Origin: Klebsiella sp. RIT-PI-d
GTDB lineage: Bacteria > Pseudomonadota > Gammaproteobacteria > Enterobacterales > Enterobacteriaceae
Length of the DNA stretch: 64,000 nucleotides
Assembly (NCBI RefSeq): GCF_001187865.1
Contig: NZ_LGIT01000003.1
Location: forward strand, 62,001-126,000
Reading direction: 5' to 3'
Positions 1-8,901 of this stretch are shown here, piece by piece. The stretch's first letter is position 1. Each line of letters opens with the position of its first letter. The notes beneath the pieces are model-generated. The model was not told where the DNA came from. It did not search any database and saw only the letters and a program-made list of their open reading frames with translations. A program made the position numbers and the translations under genes.

Positions 1-564
1 GTACAGGCACGACGTCGCGGCACTAATGCACTGGTTCACTATGTCGCCCTTTTTCCAATCTTTAGGATCATAGTTACGGCCATGCCACTTCACGCCATAC
101 CTTTTTGCTAAAACAGCGTAAGTCTGGCGCACGCGGGAACCTTCAATACCACGCAACTGTTCGACGGAACGACGGGCTGGCGGTGGCTCGCGAAAACGCA
201 ATTCATACATTTTGCGTACCACTTTCAGGCGTAAATCATTATCAAGCGCCAGCTTCGCCTGATACAAAAGCTTGTCCGCCCGCGCGCCGCCTGGCTGTCC
301 GGAAGAGTAAACACGAACCCCCGCCTCACCCACCCATACCAATAATGTTCCGACCGTCGAGGCCAGACGTACCGCAGCATGAGAAACCCGCGTTCCTGGC
401 TCCAGCATAATACAGGCCACCGATCCAACCGGAATATGAGTACGGATACCGGTCTTATCAATCAATACAAATGCACCGTCCAGTACATCAATCTGACCAT
501 ACTGGAGAAAGATCATTGAAGTACGATCTTTCAGCGGGATCGGGCTTAGCGGAACAAACGTCAC
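1..564 (-). CDS. cas1: Cas1, CRISPR integrase (3' part beyond window)
   Basis: Cas1 is the metal-dependent integrase that, with Cas2, inserts new spacers at the leader end of the array. The window holds the first 188 codons of a protein of about 305 residues. They align almost gap-free with E. coli Cas1 (SMIFLQYGQIDV, CIMLEPGTRVSHAAVRLA, VEQLRGIEGSRVR). The glutamate in RGIEG, near residue 141, is the first metal ligand; the later catalytic His and Asp lie outside. The start is GTG at 564-562, sharing the four bases GTGA with the casE stop, which implies translational coupling. No upstream ATG in this frame would keep the family start. The reading frame is open to the window edge; cas2 would be expected next. 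Identity is secure, completeness cannot be judged. Confidence 0.95.
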   Translation of the reverse strand, partial: MTFVPLSPIPLKDRTSMIFLQYGQIDVLDGAFVLIDKTGIRTHIPVGSVACIMLEPGTRVSHAAVRLASTVGTLLVWVGEAGVRVYSSGQPGGARADKLLYQAKLALDNDLRLKVVRKMYELRFREPPPARRSVEQLRGIEGSRVRQTYAVLAKRYGVKWHGRNYDPKDWKKGDIVNQCISAATSCLY

Positions 565-1211
565 GCGTTATCTCCGGGTTTAATCAACATTAACCCACAG
601 CCAAATGCCCGGCTTTTACCGTATCCCTGCACGAGTCGTTGCAGGAATAACGCAACATCGTTAACCACCAGCATGCCAGAGTAGTCCACGCTGCTAAACT
701 GGATCATCTGGCGGGATTTCGCCCGAATTACCTGCTGTTGTCGATAGGCATCCACATTCACTTCTCGTAGTGAAAATCCATTCTGATCGCCCTGACGCAT
801 CAGCCAGTCTTGTGCGGCCTGCTGTTGATGCTGCCAGATATCCGGACCATCAACACGTCCTCTGACCTGACGCTTCGTCTCCATTAACAGATCGTGACGC
901 TTACCGTTTTTGCAAATCGTTGGGTTGGCGCGCAGGCTGAAACACAACGTCTGTCCCACACGTAATGCCGGTACGAACGATCGATGTTGAACATCGAAAA
1001 TGTCGCTCTGTGCCGGAGGTTGTTGAGAGAGTACAAAGAAGCGAAATGCTCCCTGCATCTCTTCACGCCGATAAAGAAACTGCCGCTCCTGACCTCCGGG
1101 AAAGAGCGCCCAGAGCCACTGGTGCATGACGTATTCACCACGCTCGACCAGATGTAACAGTTGAGAAGGCGCAAGCCGCCCGGTCTCCAGAGTTATTTTT
1201 GAGAGATACAC
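561..1211 (-). CDS. casE: CasE/Cas6e, pre-crRNA endoribonuclease
   Basis: Cas6e cuts the CRISPR transcript at the 3' base of each repeat hairpin, stays bound to the crRNA 3' end and becomes part of Cascade. The 216-residue protein starts MYLSKITLE, as in K-12 CasE. His30 in MHQWLWALFP corresponds to the catalytic histidine region of the family, and the C-terminal glycine-rich RNA-binding loop (GKSRAFGCGLMLI) is present. The start codon lies 19 bases inside the end of casD and the stop overlaps the cas1 GTG, so casD, casE and cas1 are tightly coupled. Sequence outside the motifs differs clearly from K-12 CasE, in keeping with the other cas proteins here. Confidence 0.95.
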   Translation of the reverse strand: MYLSKITLETGRLAPSQLLHLVERGEYVMHQWLWALFPGGQERQFLYRREEMQGAFRFFVLSQQPPAQSDIFDVQHRSFVPALRVGQTLCFSLRANPTICKNGKRHDLLMETKRQVRGRVDGPDIWQHQQQAAQDWLMRQGDQNGFSLREVNVDAYRQQQVIRAKSRQMIQFSSVDYSGMLVVNDVALFLQRLVQGYGKSRAFGCGLMLIKPGDNA

Positions 1212-1945
1212 GGCTCCTCCTTGATAAACAGCGGCCCCTGATTAACGGTACGCTCGCCAAAGGTCCACTGCTGGCGGCTTATTGGTCTGTCGCGACGACG
1301 TAATATTTTGTTGGCTTCCAGTCCGTCGTGTTCACCTTCCCACCAGCAATCAGGCTGTAATGTTGCTAGTGGGATATTTAACGCAGTGAATTTATTCTGA
1401 TACTGATGATACGCATCGTTTAATGCATCCGGTGCAGTTCCTTCCAGCAATAATGGCGCAAGAGGTAGTGCCAAAGGATGACTCTTACGCCCCAGATACA
1501 AAGGAAAAACAGGATGTAGTAATGCATCCTGCAATTGCGATAATGAATAAGGCGCATCAGGCGTGACTGTCAGCGCTACCATCCACCAGGCATCGGTGTA
1601 ATAGTCTCTTCTTGAGATCAGCGCACTCAGTAGTGCAGGATCGCTCAACTCTTCACGACGGCTGAAATAGCGGGCTTTACGCACCTCTTTCGGCATCTGA
1701 ACAGTGTGATAGTCTCGCGCCCAGCGCGGTTCCTGACTGGCGCACAGCAGAAATGTGTAGTGCTGATTGAACGCCTTCAGGCGCGCTTCTTCATCACGAC
1801 GGATGCCCAGCGCTGCGGCCAGTAAACCCAGCAGCGCCGAACGTGACGGTAACTCATGGCTATGACGTACCTCTCCGGGCGCATCCACGCCCCAGGAGGC
1901 CATCGGCCCGTGCAGCTGAAAAATCAGATATTGGCTCATAGCCAC
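1193..1945 (-). CDS. casD: CasD/Cas5e, Cascade subunit at the crRNA 5' handle
   Basis: Cas5e caps the Cas7 backbone and holds the 5' handle of the crRNA. The 250-residue protein begins MAMSQYLIFQLHGPMASWG, the usual N-terminal beta strand and glycine-rich turn of Cas5 (RAMP fold), and contains the conserved stretch PSRSALLGLLAAALGIRR. MSQYLIF at codon 3 is an alternative start at 1939. casC ends three bases upstream and casE begins within its last 19 bases. The family call rests on the N-terminal motif and its fixed place between casC and casE. Confidence 0.93.
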   Translation of the reverse strand: MAMSQYLIFQLHGPMASWGVDAPGEVRHSHELPSRSALLGLLAAALGIRRDEEARLKAFNQHYTFLLCASQEPRWARDYHTVQMPKEVRKARYFSRREELSDPALLSALISRRDYYTDAWWMVALTVTPDAPYSLSQLQDALLHPVFPLYLGRKSHPLALPLAPLLLEGTAPDALNDAYHQYQNKFTALNIPLATLQPDCWWEGEHDGLEANKILRRRDRPISRQQWTFGERTVNQGPLFIKEEPCISQK

Positions 1946-1948
1946 CCC

Positions 1949-3007
1949 TTACGCACAGATAAAATCAAGCACGTCTTTGATGCTTCCTTTCTGATTCATA
2001 ACGTCGAAGCCGGTAGATTCTGTTTGCTGCCCGTAGACTTTATTCATATTTTCACGCAGTTCAGTGATGCGCTTTACAGCAACCTCCAGCTGATTGGTAC
2101 CGTTGATCGGATTGTAATACGCCGCAGCCAGTGAGCGGGGTTGATCGGTGCCCTTTTCCGCCAGCGTCCAGGACGCATAGGAGCGGCTGGCGAAGCTGTT
2201 TTGTTTACCGGTTGGCGAGACTTTCAGCGCCGCTTCGGTAAAGGCACGCAGCGTTTTATTTGCCAGTTCTTCATTACCGTTGAGATTTTTCACCAGCAGA
2301 TCTTTATCAATACAGATATAGGTGTAAAACAGGGCCGAGCCGAATCCGGCTTCGCCAAGGTGTCCGGCACCGGCATCTTCTGTTGACGCATGGCGTAGGT
2401 CATCTACCGCGGTAAAGAAATCATCTTCTACAATCGTCTCGCTGACGCCGAACGCGTGCGCAACCTGGCAGGCAGCTTCAACGTTGAACTCAGGTTTATT
2501 TGCCAGCATACGGCCAAACATCGCAATATCGACGGCCATGCGATCGCGGCGTAATAAAACCAGCTCGTCTTCTTTTGGCGCACGTTTTTCTTCCGCCAGT
2601 CGATGCGCCAGGGCCATTACTGCATCAAACTCCGCTGGGCTGATATGTACTAATTGTTCGGTTTCTGTGTTGGTCAGGGGATCTTTGGTTTTTTTATCTG
2701 CTTTTACTTTACCTAAATAATCCGCAATCTTTGCTGCCCACTCAATCGCCTTTTTCTCCTCAATACCGCTTTCCACCAGAACCTTCGCCGCTTCACGCGC
2801 AATACGCCCGCTACGGATACCAATATTTCCGGCAAGCGCTTGTTCAAAAAGTTCAGACGTGCGCCATGCACGCTTCAGGCTTTGCGAGGAAATACGCAGA
2901 CGCGTCGCGCCGCCAAGCACTACCGTTTTCGGGGAGCCGGTATCATCACGGTTCAGGTTGGCAGCCGGGTAAGCGGTCAGTAAATGCAGTTGGATAAATG
3001 TGGTCAT
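1949..3007 (-). CDS. casC: CasC/Cas7e, Cascade backbone subunit
   Basis: Cas7e forms the six-subunit helical backbone that holds the spacer part of the crRNA. The protein has 352 residues, close to 363 in K-12. It begins TTFIQLHLLTAYPAANLNRDD and contains GGATRLRISSQSLKRAWR, the strongly conserved Cas7e N-terminal signature. Eleven bases separate it from casB upstream and three from casD downstream. No truncation or frame disruption is seen. Confidence 0.95.
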   Translation of the reverse strand: MTTFIQLHLLTAYPAANLNRDDTGSPKTVVLGGATRLRISSQSLKRAWRTSELFEQALAGNIGIRSGRIAREAAKVLVESGIEEKKAIEWAAKIADYLGKVKADKKTKDPLTNTETEQLVHISPAEFDAVMALAHRLAEEKRAPKEDELVLLRRDRMAVDIAMFGRMLANKPEFNVEAACQVAHAFGVSETIVEDDFFTAVDDLRHASTEDAGAGHLGEAGFGSALFYTYICIDKDLLVKNLNGNEELANKTLRAFTEAALKVSPTGKQNSFASRSYASWTLAEKGTDQPRSLAAAYYNPINGTNQLEVAVKRITELRENMNKVYGQQTESTGFDVMNQKGSIKDVLDFICA

Positions 3008-3018
3008 CTTATAGTCCC

Positions 3019-3573
3019 TTATTGATCGTTGTGGTTAGCATCATCGGCCTGGTAATATTCCAGCGCCCAGCGGATACGAATAAATTCAGTCGGCCGCTGA
3101 TGGCGGCGAATATGGGTAAGCAGCTCGTCGTTTTCCCGACACCACTGGAAAATGTCATCCGCCAGTGAAGGAAGATTCACCGAGCCATTTAGCAGCCGAA
3201 CGGCACGCAGCAGCTGGCGCAGCAATTGATCCGGCGTTTTCACCGCTGACAGCCGGGAAAAGCGCAGTTCCGACATCACCGGATTATTCCCGGTCGTCTG
3301 GCCTAATTGCGCGGCAAATTTCTGCCGTTCATCAATGGATTTAACGTGCGCGGCCAGCGCTGCCGTTAGCGCCAGTGCGGTAAAACGCCACTCTTGCCCT
3401 TCGATTTTCCATAAGGTGTGAGTCTGCATCAGCAGGGAACGATATCCTTCCGACATGCAGGCGTCATTCACCGTTTTGCTGCGCCGCAGGCTGGCACGCA
3501 GGCCGCGTTTTTCCTGCAACGTTTCATGCCATCGACGCAGCGTGGTCTTGTGGTCATCCTGAACAATACTCAT
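3019..3573 (-). CDS. casB: CasB/Cse2, Cascade small subunit
   Basis: Cse2 is the small, mostly helical subunit found as a dimer along the belly of Cascade, where it stabilises the R-loop. The 184-residue product is rich in Arg and Lys, has the LRASLRRSKTVNDACMSEGYRSLL stretch around residues 26-49, and sits between casA and casC as in all I-E operons. Its ATG overlaps the casA stop by four bases (ATGA). The small subunit is poorly conserved, so the call rests on position, size and the RxSLRRxxT-type region. Confidence 0.9.
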   Translation of the reverse strand: MSIVQDDHKTTLRRWHETLQEKRGLRASLRRSKTVNDACMSEGYRSLLMQTHTLWKIEGQEWRFTALALTAALAAHVKSIDERQKFAAQLGQTTGNNPVMSELRFSRLSAVKTPDQLLRQLLRAVRLLNGSVNLPSLADDIFQWCRENDELLTHIRRHQRPTEFIRIRWALEYYQADDANHNDQ

Positions 3574-5129
3574 TTAGCAGCCTCCTGCTTTTTCGCTTTG
3601 GCGGCTTTTGCACGTTGCTTCTCCGCCGATTTGGTAAAATATTTTTTACGCGCCAGCATGATGCGTTTGAGATTGGTACTCTCATACGGGTTGGTAAAAA
3701 CGTGGTCGTCAAAGTATTTGCGCGTAAATAGCCACAGGGTGGTTCGCCACCGGCTAAGCCTTTCATCTGGGCTCTGTCCGTTTTCAAGATCGTGAATAAG
3801 CTCAAGAAAGCGCCCCTGAGTCAGGTGCCAGAAGTCGATATCAATAAAGCTGAAGTCGCCGCGCGCGCCTTTGGCATCATCAAACCATGCCTCTTTTAAT
3901 GCGCTGCGCAACAGGCTAAGGTTGCGCGATGCGGTTTGCGCCGCGAGACGTAGCTCGGGGATAATATTTTCGGTTAATAGCAGCGGAAAATGGTGTTCAT
4001 ACCAGCAGCGGGCTTTCATATTCTCGAAATTATAGCCAAAGCCCCATAAACCTACTTTGGTATTCTTAAGCTTATTTTCACTGCTGGCTTTGACGACTAA
4101 CGCAGGATATTCGATGTTATTCTCCGACTCGACTTCCCGACTCAACCCTAACCAGTCGCGCCAGATAAGCCCACCGGGCTGTGGCTTAACGGAAAATTTT
4201 ACATTATCGCCTTTCAACGCTCTGCGATACGGCGTTAACGGATGTGTCCAGCCCTCATAGTTTATGCCGTAGTTTTTCGTGGTCATCAAACTCAGCAGTT
4301 GATCGCTTTGGGTTTCACAGAGGTCGCAATGGCCAGACTCAGTAGCGCTAAAATCAAGACGAATACGTCGCGGCATTCCCCAATAGGCCTGAAGTGCATT
4401 CACATGTTCTGGTGTCGTATTTACACCAGTCAAAGGTTCACTAGTACGAGTATTGGTCAGCCAGGGAAAAACGGTTTCATCACACCGCTCTGGTATCGGC
4501 ATTCCTGCGCTATCCTGCGGCATAACATTCAGCCACAGCTTGCGCCACAGCGGCGTTTGCCTGTGTCCCTGGTACTCCTGCAATTCAAGTAGCGTGGTCA
4601 TCGGCCCGCCGCCGCGAAGACCAGTGCGATACCCCTTACCACCCGCTGGCGCATTTAGCTGTAATGAAAAGAGCGCCAGCGCCGCACAGTGCGGACAAAA
4701 GCGCTCCGTCATGCCACGTTTAACAAAATGATCTTTATTAAATTTAGTAGTTTGCGCGCCGGGGATTTCTGGCAGCAAAGAAGCGATAGAAGCCTTTTCT
4801 CCGGTTAACTGCTCGAAATCCTGCATAAACGAAGGCGTATCGGCACCAAACTGAAAAGCATGTTCCAGCGGTTTAAGCTTTTGCTGAAGTGCATCCGCAT
4901 TCAGCCCTTCAAGCCAGATGTCCTCCCAGCGAGCACGGTTTTTCGGCGCAATACTGCATTGCAATAGTCCCAGCAAAAACTGCCAGGCCGCGCCCTGTAA
5001 ATCTGCCCTCGTCGCGGCGATATCTACCACATTCTCATCCGCCAGATTAACGGGAGCCAGCTTGCCCACGTGGCCGTCTTTAAAACGCACGGGAAGCCAG
5101 GGGGTTGTTAAAAGTGAGAAGCTATCCAT
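3570..5129 (-). CDS. casA: CasA/Cse1/Cas8e, PAM-recognising large subunit
   Basis: Cse1 reads the PAM, starts target unwinding and recruits Cas3. The 519-residue protein begins MDSFSLLTTPWLPVRFKDG and has two CxxC pairs, CPHC near residue 146 and CDLC in the GHCDLCETQ segment, that fit the Cse1 zinc site. The GLRGGGPMTTL motif matches the GLRGGTPVTT of K-12. Overall the sequence is strongly diverged from K-12 CasA and resembles the Salmonella/O157-type variant. Only ten bases separate it from cas3, so it cannot have the long separate promoter region seen in K-12. It overlaps casB by four bases. Confidence 0.95.
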   Translation of the reverse strand: MDSFSLLTTPWLPVRFKDGHVGKLAPVNLADENVVDIAATRADLQGAAWQFLLGLLQCSIAPKNRARWEDIWLEGLNADALQQKLKPLEHAFQFGADTPSFMQDFEQLTGEKASIASLLPEIPGAQTTKFNKDHFVKRGMTERFCPHCAALALFSLQLNAPAGGKGYRTGLRGGGPMTTLLELQEYQGHRQTPLWRKLWLNVMPQDSAGMPIPERCDETVFPWLTNTRTSEPLTGVNTTPEHVNALQAYWGMPRRIRLDFSATESGHCDLCETQSDQLLSLMTTKNYGINYEGWTHPLTPYRRALKGDNVKFSVKPQPGGLIWRDWLGLSREVESENNIEYPALVVKASSENKLKNTKVGLWGFGYNFENMKARCWYEHHFPLLLTENIIPELRLAAQTASRNLSLLRSALKEAWFDDAKGARGDFSFIDIDFWHLTQGRFLELIHDLENGQSPDERLSRWRTTLWLFTRKYFDDHVFTNPYESTNLKRIMLARKKYFTKSAEKQRAKAAKAKKQEAAK

Positions 5130-5139
5130 ATGGGTATCG

Positions 5140-7815
5140 CTATACCTCCATTCTTCCGATTAATCCTTCACTGGCTGAATAACCGCAGTTATCAACCTCC
5201 GACACCACAATCACCACCGCAAACTCCTGATTCTGATGTTGTTCAATGCACCACTGCCGCAGCATTTCACCTTGTAATCGTTCAAACTCATCTTTGTGCT
5301 TTTCCCACCATCCCTGGCGTATCCGTAGCGCGCTCATTTCCCAGGCATGATCTCCTGGCGCATAAGGTTCGACGACTCCATCAACGATTTTCGCCAGCCA
5401 CAGTGCAACCGACTCTTCAGCCAGGCGTGTTGAAAGTTTTTCCGGGAGATAATCGCTGCTTTCAGGGCTGTAACCCGGCGCGAAGTTAATCAGGTTCTGG
5501 CTGGCAAAGGCCCGATCGCAGTAGTACTTTCCTTCCTGCAACTGTTCCGCCTTCGCAAATCCCTCAGGTATTTCAGCGTCTTCACCGTAGACCGATTCAA
5601 TCAGCAGCCTTGCGGACTGTGGCATCCGAATTTCGCCCTGTTCACGCAACACGCGCTGGGTCAGCCACAGGCGACCATGATCGGGATAGACATAGGCGCT
5701 ATTACGCATGGCACCTGAGAACCAATCTTCTCGCGGCGAGTCATCCCATTCAGGGGAAAAAACCAGCAGTTCCGGTGCATCCCGCTCGTCCTGCCCGGAA
5801 GCTTTTATCAAACCACTGCGATCGCGGATATGCCGCTGTAACCGTCCAGTACGCTGAATCAACAGATCCACCGGGGCTAAATCGGAGATCATTTCATCCA
5901 GGTCAATGTCTAAACTTTGCTCAATAACCTGGGTAGCAATCAGTACTTTTCCGGCCCGCTGTGCACTCCCTTTTTTGCCAAATTGTGCCAGTGCCTGATT
6001 TTCAATCCGTTGGCGATCGTGAAAAGCAAAGCGGCTGTGGAACATCAAAACGCTTTCGGCGGGAATATTCCCTCTGGCTAGCAGTTGACGATAAATACCA
6101 ATCGCGTCATCAATGGAGTTACGTATCCACGCAATACATCGTCCCTGCTTGATGGCGTGCTCAATACGTTCAACACACTCCTGCTCGCTGTGCATCCAGC
6201 CAACTTTTACGCTGCGCTCAACTTCTTTGCGGGTTTCAACATATTGAGAAGTGACTTGCGAACCCGTGACCTGTGTTACCCAGGGATAATCGCCATAGTC
6301 TAAGAGCGGCGCTTCGGCCCGGCTGCCAGCTCCCTTCGCAAAGGCTGCAACCAGCCTGTCTCTCTGCAGCTGTGATAGCGTGGCAGAAAGCAGAATCGTA
6401 CAATTGCCATCGCTGGCCTGCCTCTCAATCAGGCTCTCCAGGATCCGCGACATGTAAGCATCGTAGGCGTGGATCTCATCCGCCAGCAGGATCTTATTAC
6501 TCAACCCCAACATTCGTAGATTAGAGTGCTTAAACGGCATCACCGCCATCATCGCCTGATCGAGCGTACCAACGCCCACTTCGGCCAGCAGCGCTTTTTT
6601 ATTACTGTCGGCAAACCAGGCGGCGCAACCTTGGCTAAAAGGCTGAGGATCGTCGGGTTCTTCGGAACCAATTAAATCTCCCGACCAGATTGACTGATTA
6701 AACCGATCCATTAATCCACGTGCACCATGCGCCAGGATCAGGCTGGGCCGAGACTCTGACTGATACAATGCCCGCCAGCTTTGCGCCATGCGATCGAACA
6801 TAGCATTGGCCGTTGCCATCGTCGGCAAACCAAAATACAACCCCTGAGCTTTCCCTGCCGCCATCAGGCGATGGGTCAGAATTAATGCGGCCTCCGTTTT
6901 CCCCGCCCCGGTGACATCTTCGAGAATAAATAATTGCGGACCTTCTTTATTGATATCCAGTTCGAGCGTTTTTTGCTGTAGAGGTGTTGGATGCTGAATA
7001 AAGGGAAATAGCTGAGTTATCCCGGAAAAAGGAGCAATACCAGAAGAAACGGGGAAAACAGAAACAGCCTTTTTCGCTTTTATCAATGCATGTTGCTGCC
7101 AATATATTTCAACATCCATTGATTGAGCGATACGCGGAAAATATCGGGTTGAAGAACCTACCCAATCGGCCAGTACAATGGCGGCTGAAATAAACCATGA
7201 CAGATGATGAAATAACTCAATACCATCGTCTTCGTCCCAGAAGGCAGGAATATTAATCAGCGGAAAAAGAGGGGTAATCGCCGCAAGAAAATCATAAGCG
7301 GCTTGTTTATCCTGTTGACGAAAATTCTTCAGTTCCATAACTGAAGAGGGTGGGCGCCCGTGATGCCCGGTTGTCAGCGGCATCCAGAGCGCAATCACGC
7401 GTCTTAATTTATAACAGGACAGAGAAGATGCGGGGAAGAGTTCGGGATACTCACTTAAGTAATCATTCCATAACCAATGTCCCAACGTAGCATGAGGGAT
7501 GGCTTCATAATTCTTTACTTTTTCGTTCTGTGAGTTGAGGTCGGGATGAATATAAAGCTGTTGAAAAGAATGAGCGAATTTTCCAATATCGTGCCAGCAT
7601 AATAGCCAGGCAAAGAACTGCGACGCCTGCATATTATCACTCAACCCCATATTTTTAAGATTATCAGCGATGCCATGAATATTATGGCGCACCATCCAGT
7701 AACCAACGGCCGCTACATCCAGAGAGTGCCAGCACAGTAAGTGGTATTCATCTCCCCCCGCCTTCTCGAACCTCCGGGTCTTTCCCCAGTAATTAAATAT
7801 TGTCACAACATACAT
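5140..7815 (-). CDS. cas3: Cas3, CRISPR helicase-nuclease
   Basis: Cas3 is recruited to Cascade-bound DNA, nicks it and degrades it 3' to 5' while unwinding. The 891-residue protein carries the HD nuclease residues (His30; His75-Asp76 in CWHDIGKF; His151-His152 in TTGHHG; Asp217 in LADW), a Walker A at 302-307 (TGAGKT), DEIH at 446-449 and the helicase motif QRTGRLQRH near the middle of the second RecA domain. All visible catalytic motifs are intact. The start is uncertain by a few codons: ATG at 7815 has a weak GAGA just upstream, and the following GTG is possible. It is the first gene of the operon and lies behind an AT-rich region. Confidence 0.95.
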   Translation of the reverse strand: MYVVTIFNYWGKTRRFEKAGGDEYHLLCWHSLDVAAVGYWMVRHNIHGIADNLKNMGLSDNMQASQFFAWLLCWHDIGKFAHSFQQLYIHPDLNSQNEKVKNYEAIPHATLGHWLWNDYLSEYPELFPASSLSCYKLRRVIALWMPLTTGHHGRPPSSVMELKNFRQQDKQAAYDFLAAITPLFPLINIPAFWDEDDGIELFHHLSWFISAAIVLADWVGSSTRYFPRIAQSMDVEIYWQQHALIKAKKAVSVFPVSSGIAPFSGITQLFPFIQHPTPLQQKTLELDINKEGPQLFILEDVTGAGKTEAALILTHRLMAAGKAQGLYFGLPTMATANAMFDRMAQSWRALYQSESRPSLILAHGARGLMDRFNQSIWSGDLIGSEEPDDPQPFSQGCAAWFADSNKKALLAEVGVGTLDQAMMAVMPFKHSNLRMLGLSNKILLADEIHAYDAYMSRILESLIERQASDGNCTILLSATLSQLQRDRLVAAFAKGAGSRAEAPLLDYGDYPWVTQVTGSQVTSQYVETRKEVERSVKVGWMHSEQECVERIEHAIKQGRCIAWIRNSIDDAIGIYRQLLARGNIPAESVLMFHSRFAFHDRQRIENQALAQFGKKGSAQRAGKVLIATQVIEQSLDIDLDEMISDLAPVDLLIQRTGRLQRHIRDRSGLIKASGQDERDAPELLVFSPEWDDSPREDWFSGAMRNSAYVYPDHGRLWLTQRVLREQGEIRMPQSARLLIESVYGEDAEIPEGFAKAEQLQEGKYYCDRAFASQNLINFAPGYSPESSDYLPEKLSTRLAEESVALWLAKIVDGVVEPYAPGDHAWEMSALRIRQGWWEKHKDEFERLQGEMLRQWCIEQHQNQEFAVVIVVSEVDNCGYSASEGLIGRMEV

Positions 7816-8029
7816 TCTCTATAGCGACGTATGATGACAGTATTACCGCTTTGAGTGTCAGGACCTGTGATTTATATCAATATAAATAATATTATAAAAA
7901 AATAAACCATAAAGAGTACAAATAAATAAAAAGTATTATATTGATAATAAATATATTTACCTGGTAATCATAAAATTAGCCGATTAATACTACATTAAAA
8001 TGAAGAGAAATAAGTGTCTGATTATCAGC
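7816..8029 (-). promoter_or_regulatory. AT-rich upstream region of the cas operon
   Basis: About 210 bases with very high A+T, including runs of A, T and alternating AT, lie between cas3 and the cysH terminator. A TATAAT hexamer occurs on the minus strand at 7896-7891, with a poor TTGTAC -35 at a 19-base spacing, giving a possible leader of about 70 bases. Such AT-rich tracts ahead of enterobacterial cas operons are known targets of H-NS silencing with LeuO as antagonist. That this stretch works so here is inference. No gene is seen in it. Confidence 0.5.
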
Positions 8030-8054
8030 AAAAAAATCCCGGCATCGCCGGGAT
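8030..8054 (-). terminator. Terminator of cysJIH
   Basis: On the minus strand, six bases after the cysH stop, the arms ATCCCGGC and GCCGGGAT enclose a three-base loop and run into seven U. This is a strong intrinsic terminator separating cysJIH from the cas operon that follows in the same direction. Confidence 0.9.
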
Positions 8055-8059
8055 CGTTA

Positions 8060-8794
8060 TTATCCTTCGTGCAATCCGCACTCGCGCTTCAGCCCAAAGA
8101 ATCGCGTCTCTTCCTCCGCCATGCCTGGCTCCCACTTACGGGTGGTGTGAGTATCGCCAACCGATAAATATCCCTCATCCCATAGCGGATGGTACTTCAG
8201 ACCATGCTTTTGCAGGTATTGATAAACCGTGCGGTTATCCCAGTCGATAATCGGCAGCACTTTAAATACGCCACGCTGTATCCCCAGCACCGGCAGGTCA
8301 GCGCGACTGCCGGATTGCTCACGGCGCAAACCGGCGAACCAGGTTCTGGCATTTAAATCGGTAAGTGCCCGATTCATCGGCTCGACTTTGTTGATCTCAT
8401 TGTATTTCTCAATCCCTTCAACGCCCTGCTCCCAAAGTTTGCCGTAGCGCGCTTCTTGCCAGGCGGGGCTTTCAGTTGCGCGATAAACATTGAGGTTGAG
8501 CTTAAGCTTGTCCGTTAGCTCATCAATAAAACGGTAAGTTTCCGGAAACAGATAGCCAGTGTCGGTCAGGATCACCGGGATGTCCGGACTGATTTGGTTA
8601 ACCAGATGCAGACTGACCGCCGCCTGGATACCAAAACTTGAAGAAAGCACGTAATTGCCCGGCAGATGTTCCAGCGCCCATGCCACACGATCCTCTGCGG
8701 TGAGCGTTTCAAGGCGAGCATTAACTTCAGCCAGTTCCTGCTTACGCGCCTCTTTGGGTAAGGCGTTGAGGGCGTTTAGATCGAGTACGGACAT
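8060..8794 (-). CDS. cysH: PAPS reductase
   Basis: CysH reduces 3'-phosphoadenylyl sulfate to sulfite with thioredoxin in cytoplasmic sulfate assimilation. The 244 residues match E. coli CysH almost throughout ([14 protein letters not shown] at the start, [12 protein letters not shown] for the PP-loop, [12 protein letters not shown], and KRECGLHEG at the C-terminus with the catalytic cysteine). I start at ATG 8794, which has AGGA at the right distance and matches the family, rather than at an upstream in-frame ATG 19 codons earlier that would be translated from the intergenic REP-like repeat. It is the last gene of cysJIH. Confidence 0.97.
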   Translation of the reverse strand: MSVLDLNALNALPKEARKQELAEVNARLETLTAEDRVAWALEHLPGNYVLSSSFGIQAAVSLHLVNQISPDIPVILTDTGYLFPETYRFIDELTDKLKLNLNVYRATESPAWQEARYGKLWEQGVEGIEKYNEINKVEPMNRALTDLNARTWFAGLRREQSGSRADLPVLGIQRGVFKVLPIIDWDNRTVYQYLQKHGLKYHPLWDEGYLSVGDTHTTRKWEPGMAEEETRFFGLKRECGLHEG

Positions 8795-8815
8795 AGGTTC
8801 CTCACTTTTGCCTTT

Positions 8816-8848
8816 TTGCCGGGTGGCGCGATGCTTACCCGGCCTGAA
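8816..8848. repeat. REP-like palindrome between cysI and cysH
   Basis: The arms GCCGGGT (8818-8824) and ACCCGGC (8837-8843) surround GGCGCGATGCTT, the layout of the enterobacterial REP/PU element. It lies in the 107-base gap inside the cysJIH operon. REP hairpins can protect upstream mRNA from 3' exonucleases, so CysJ and CysI may be made in excess over CysH. That effect is inferred. Confidence 0.7.
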
Positions 8849-8901
8849 CAATTTTGCAATGTCACAGGCGGCTGCATCAGGTTCATGCAGCAGCCTGGTG
8901 A

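Noticed and set aside
225-461. 78-codon leftward frame at the left edge
   Set aside because: Out of frame with cas1, whose translation aligns over the same bases with E. coli Cas1.
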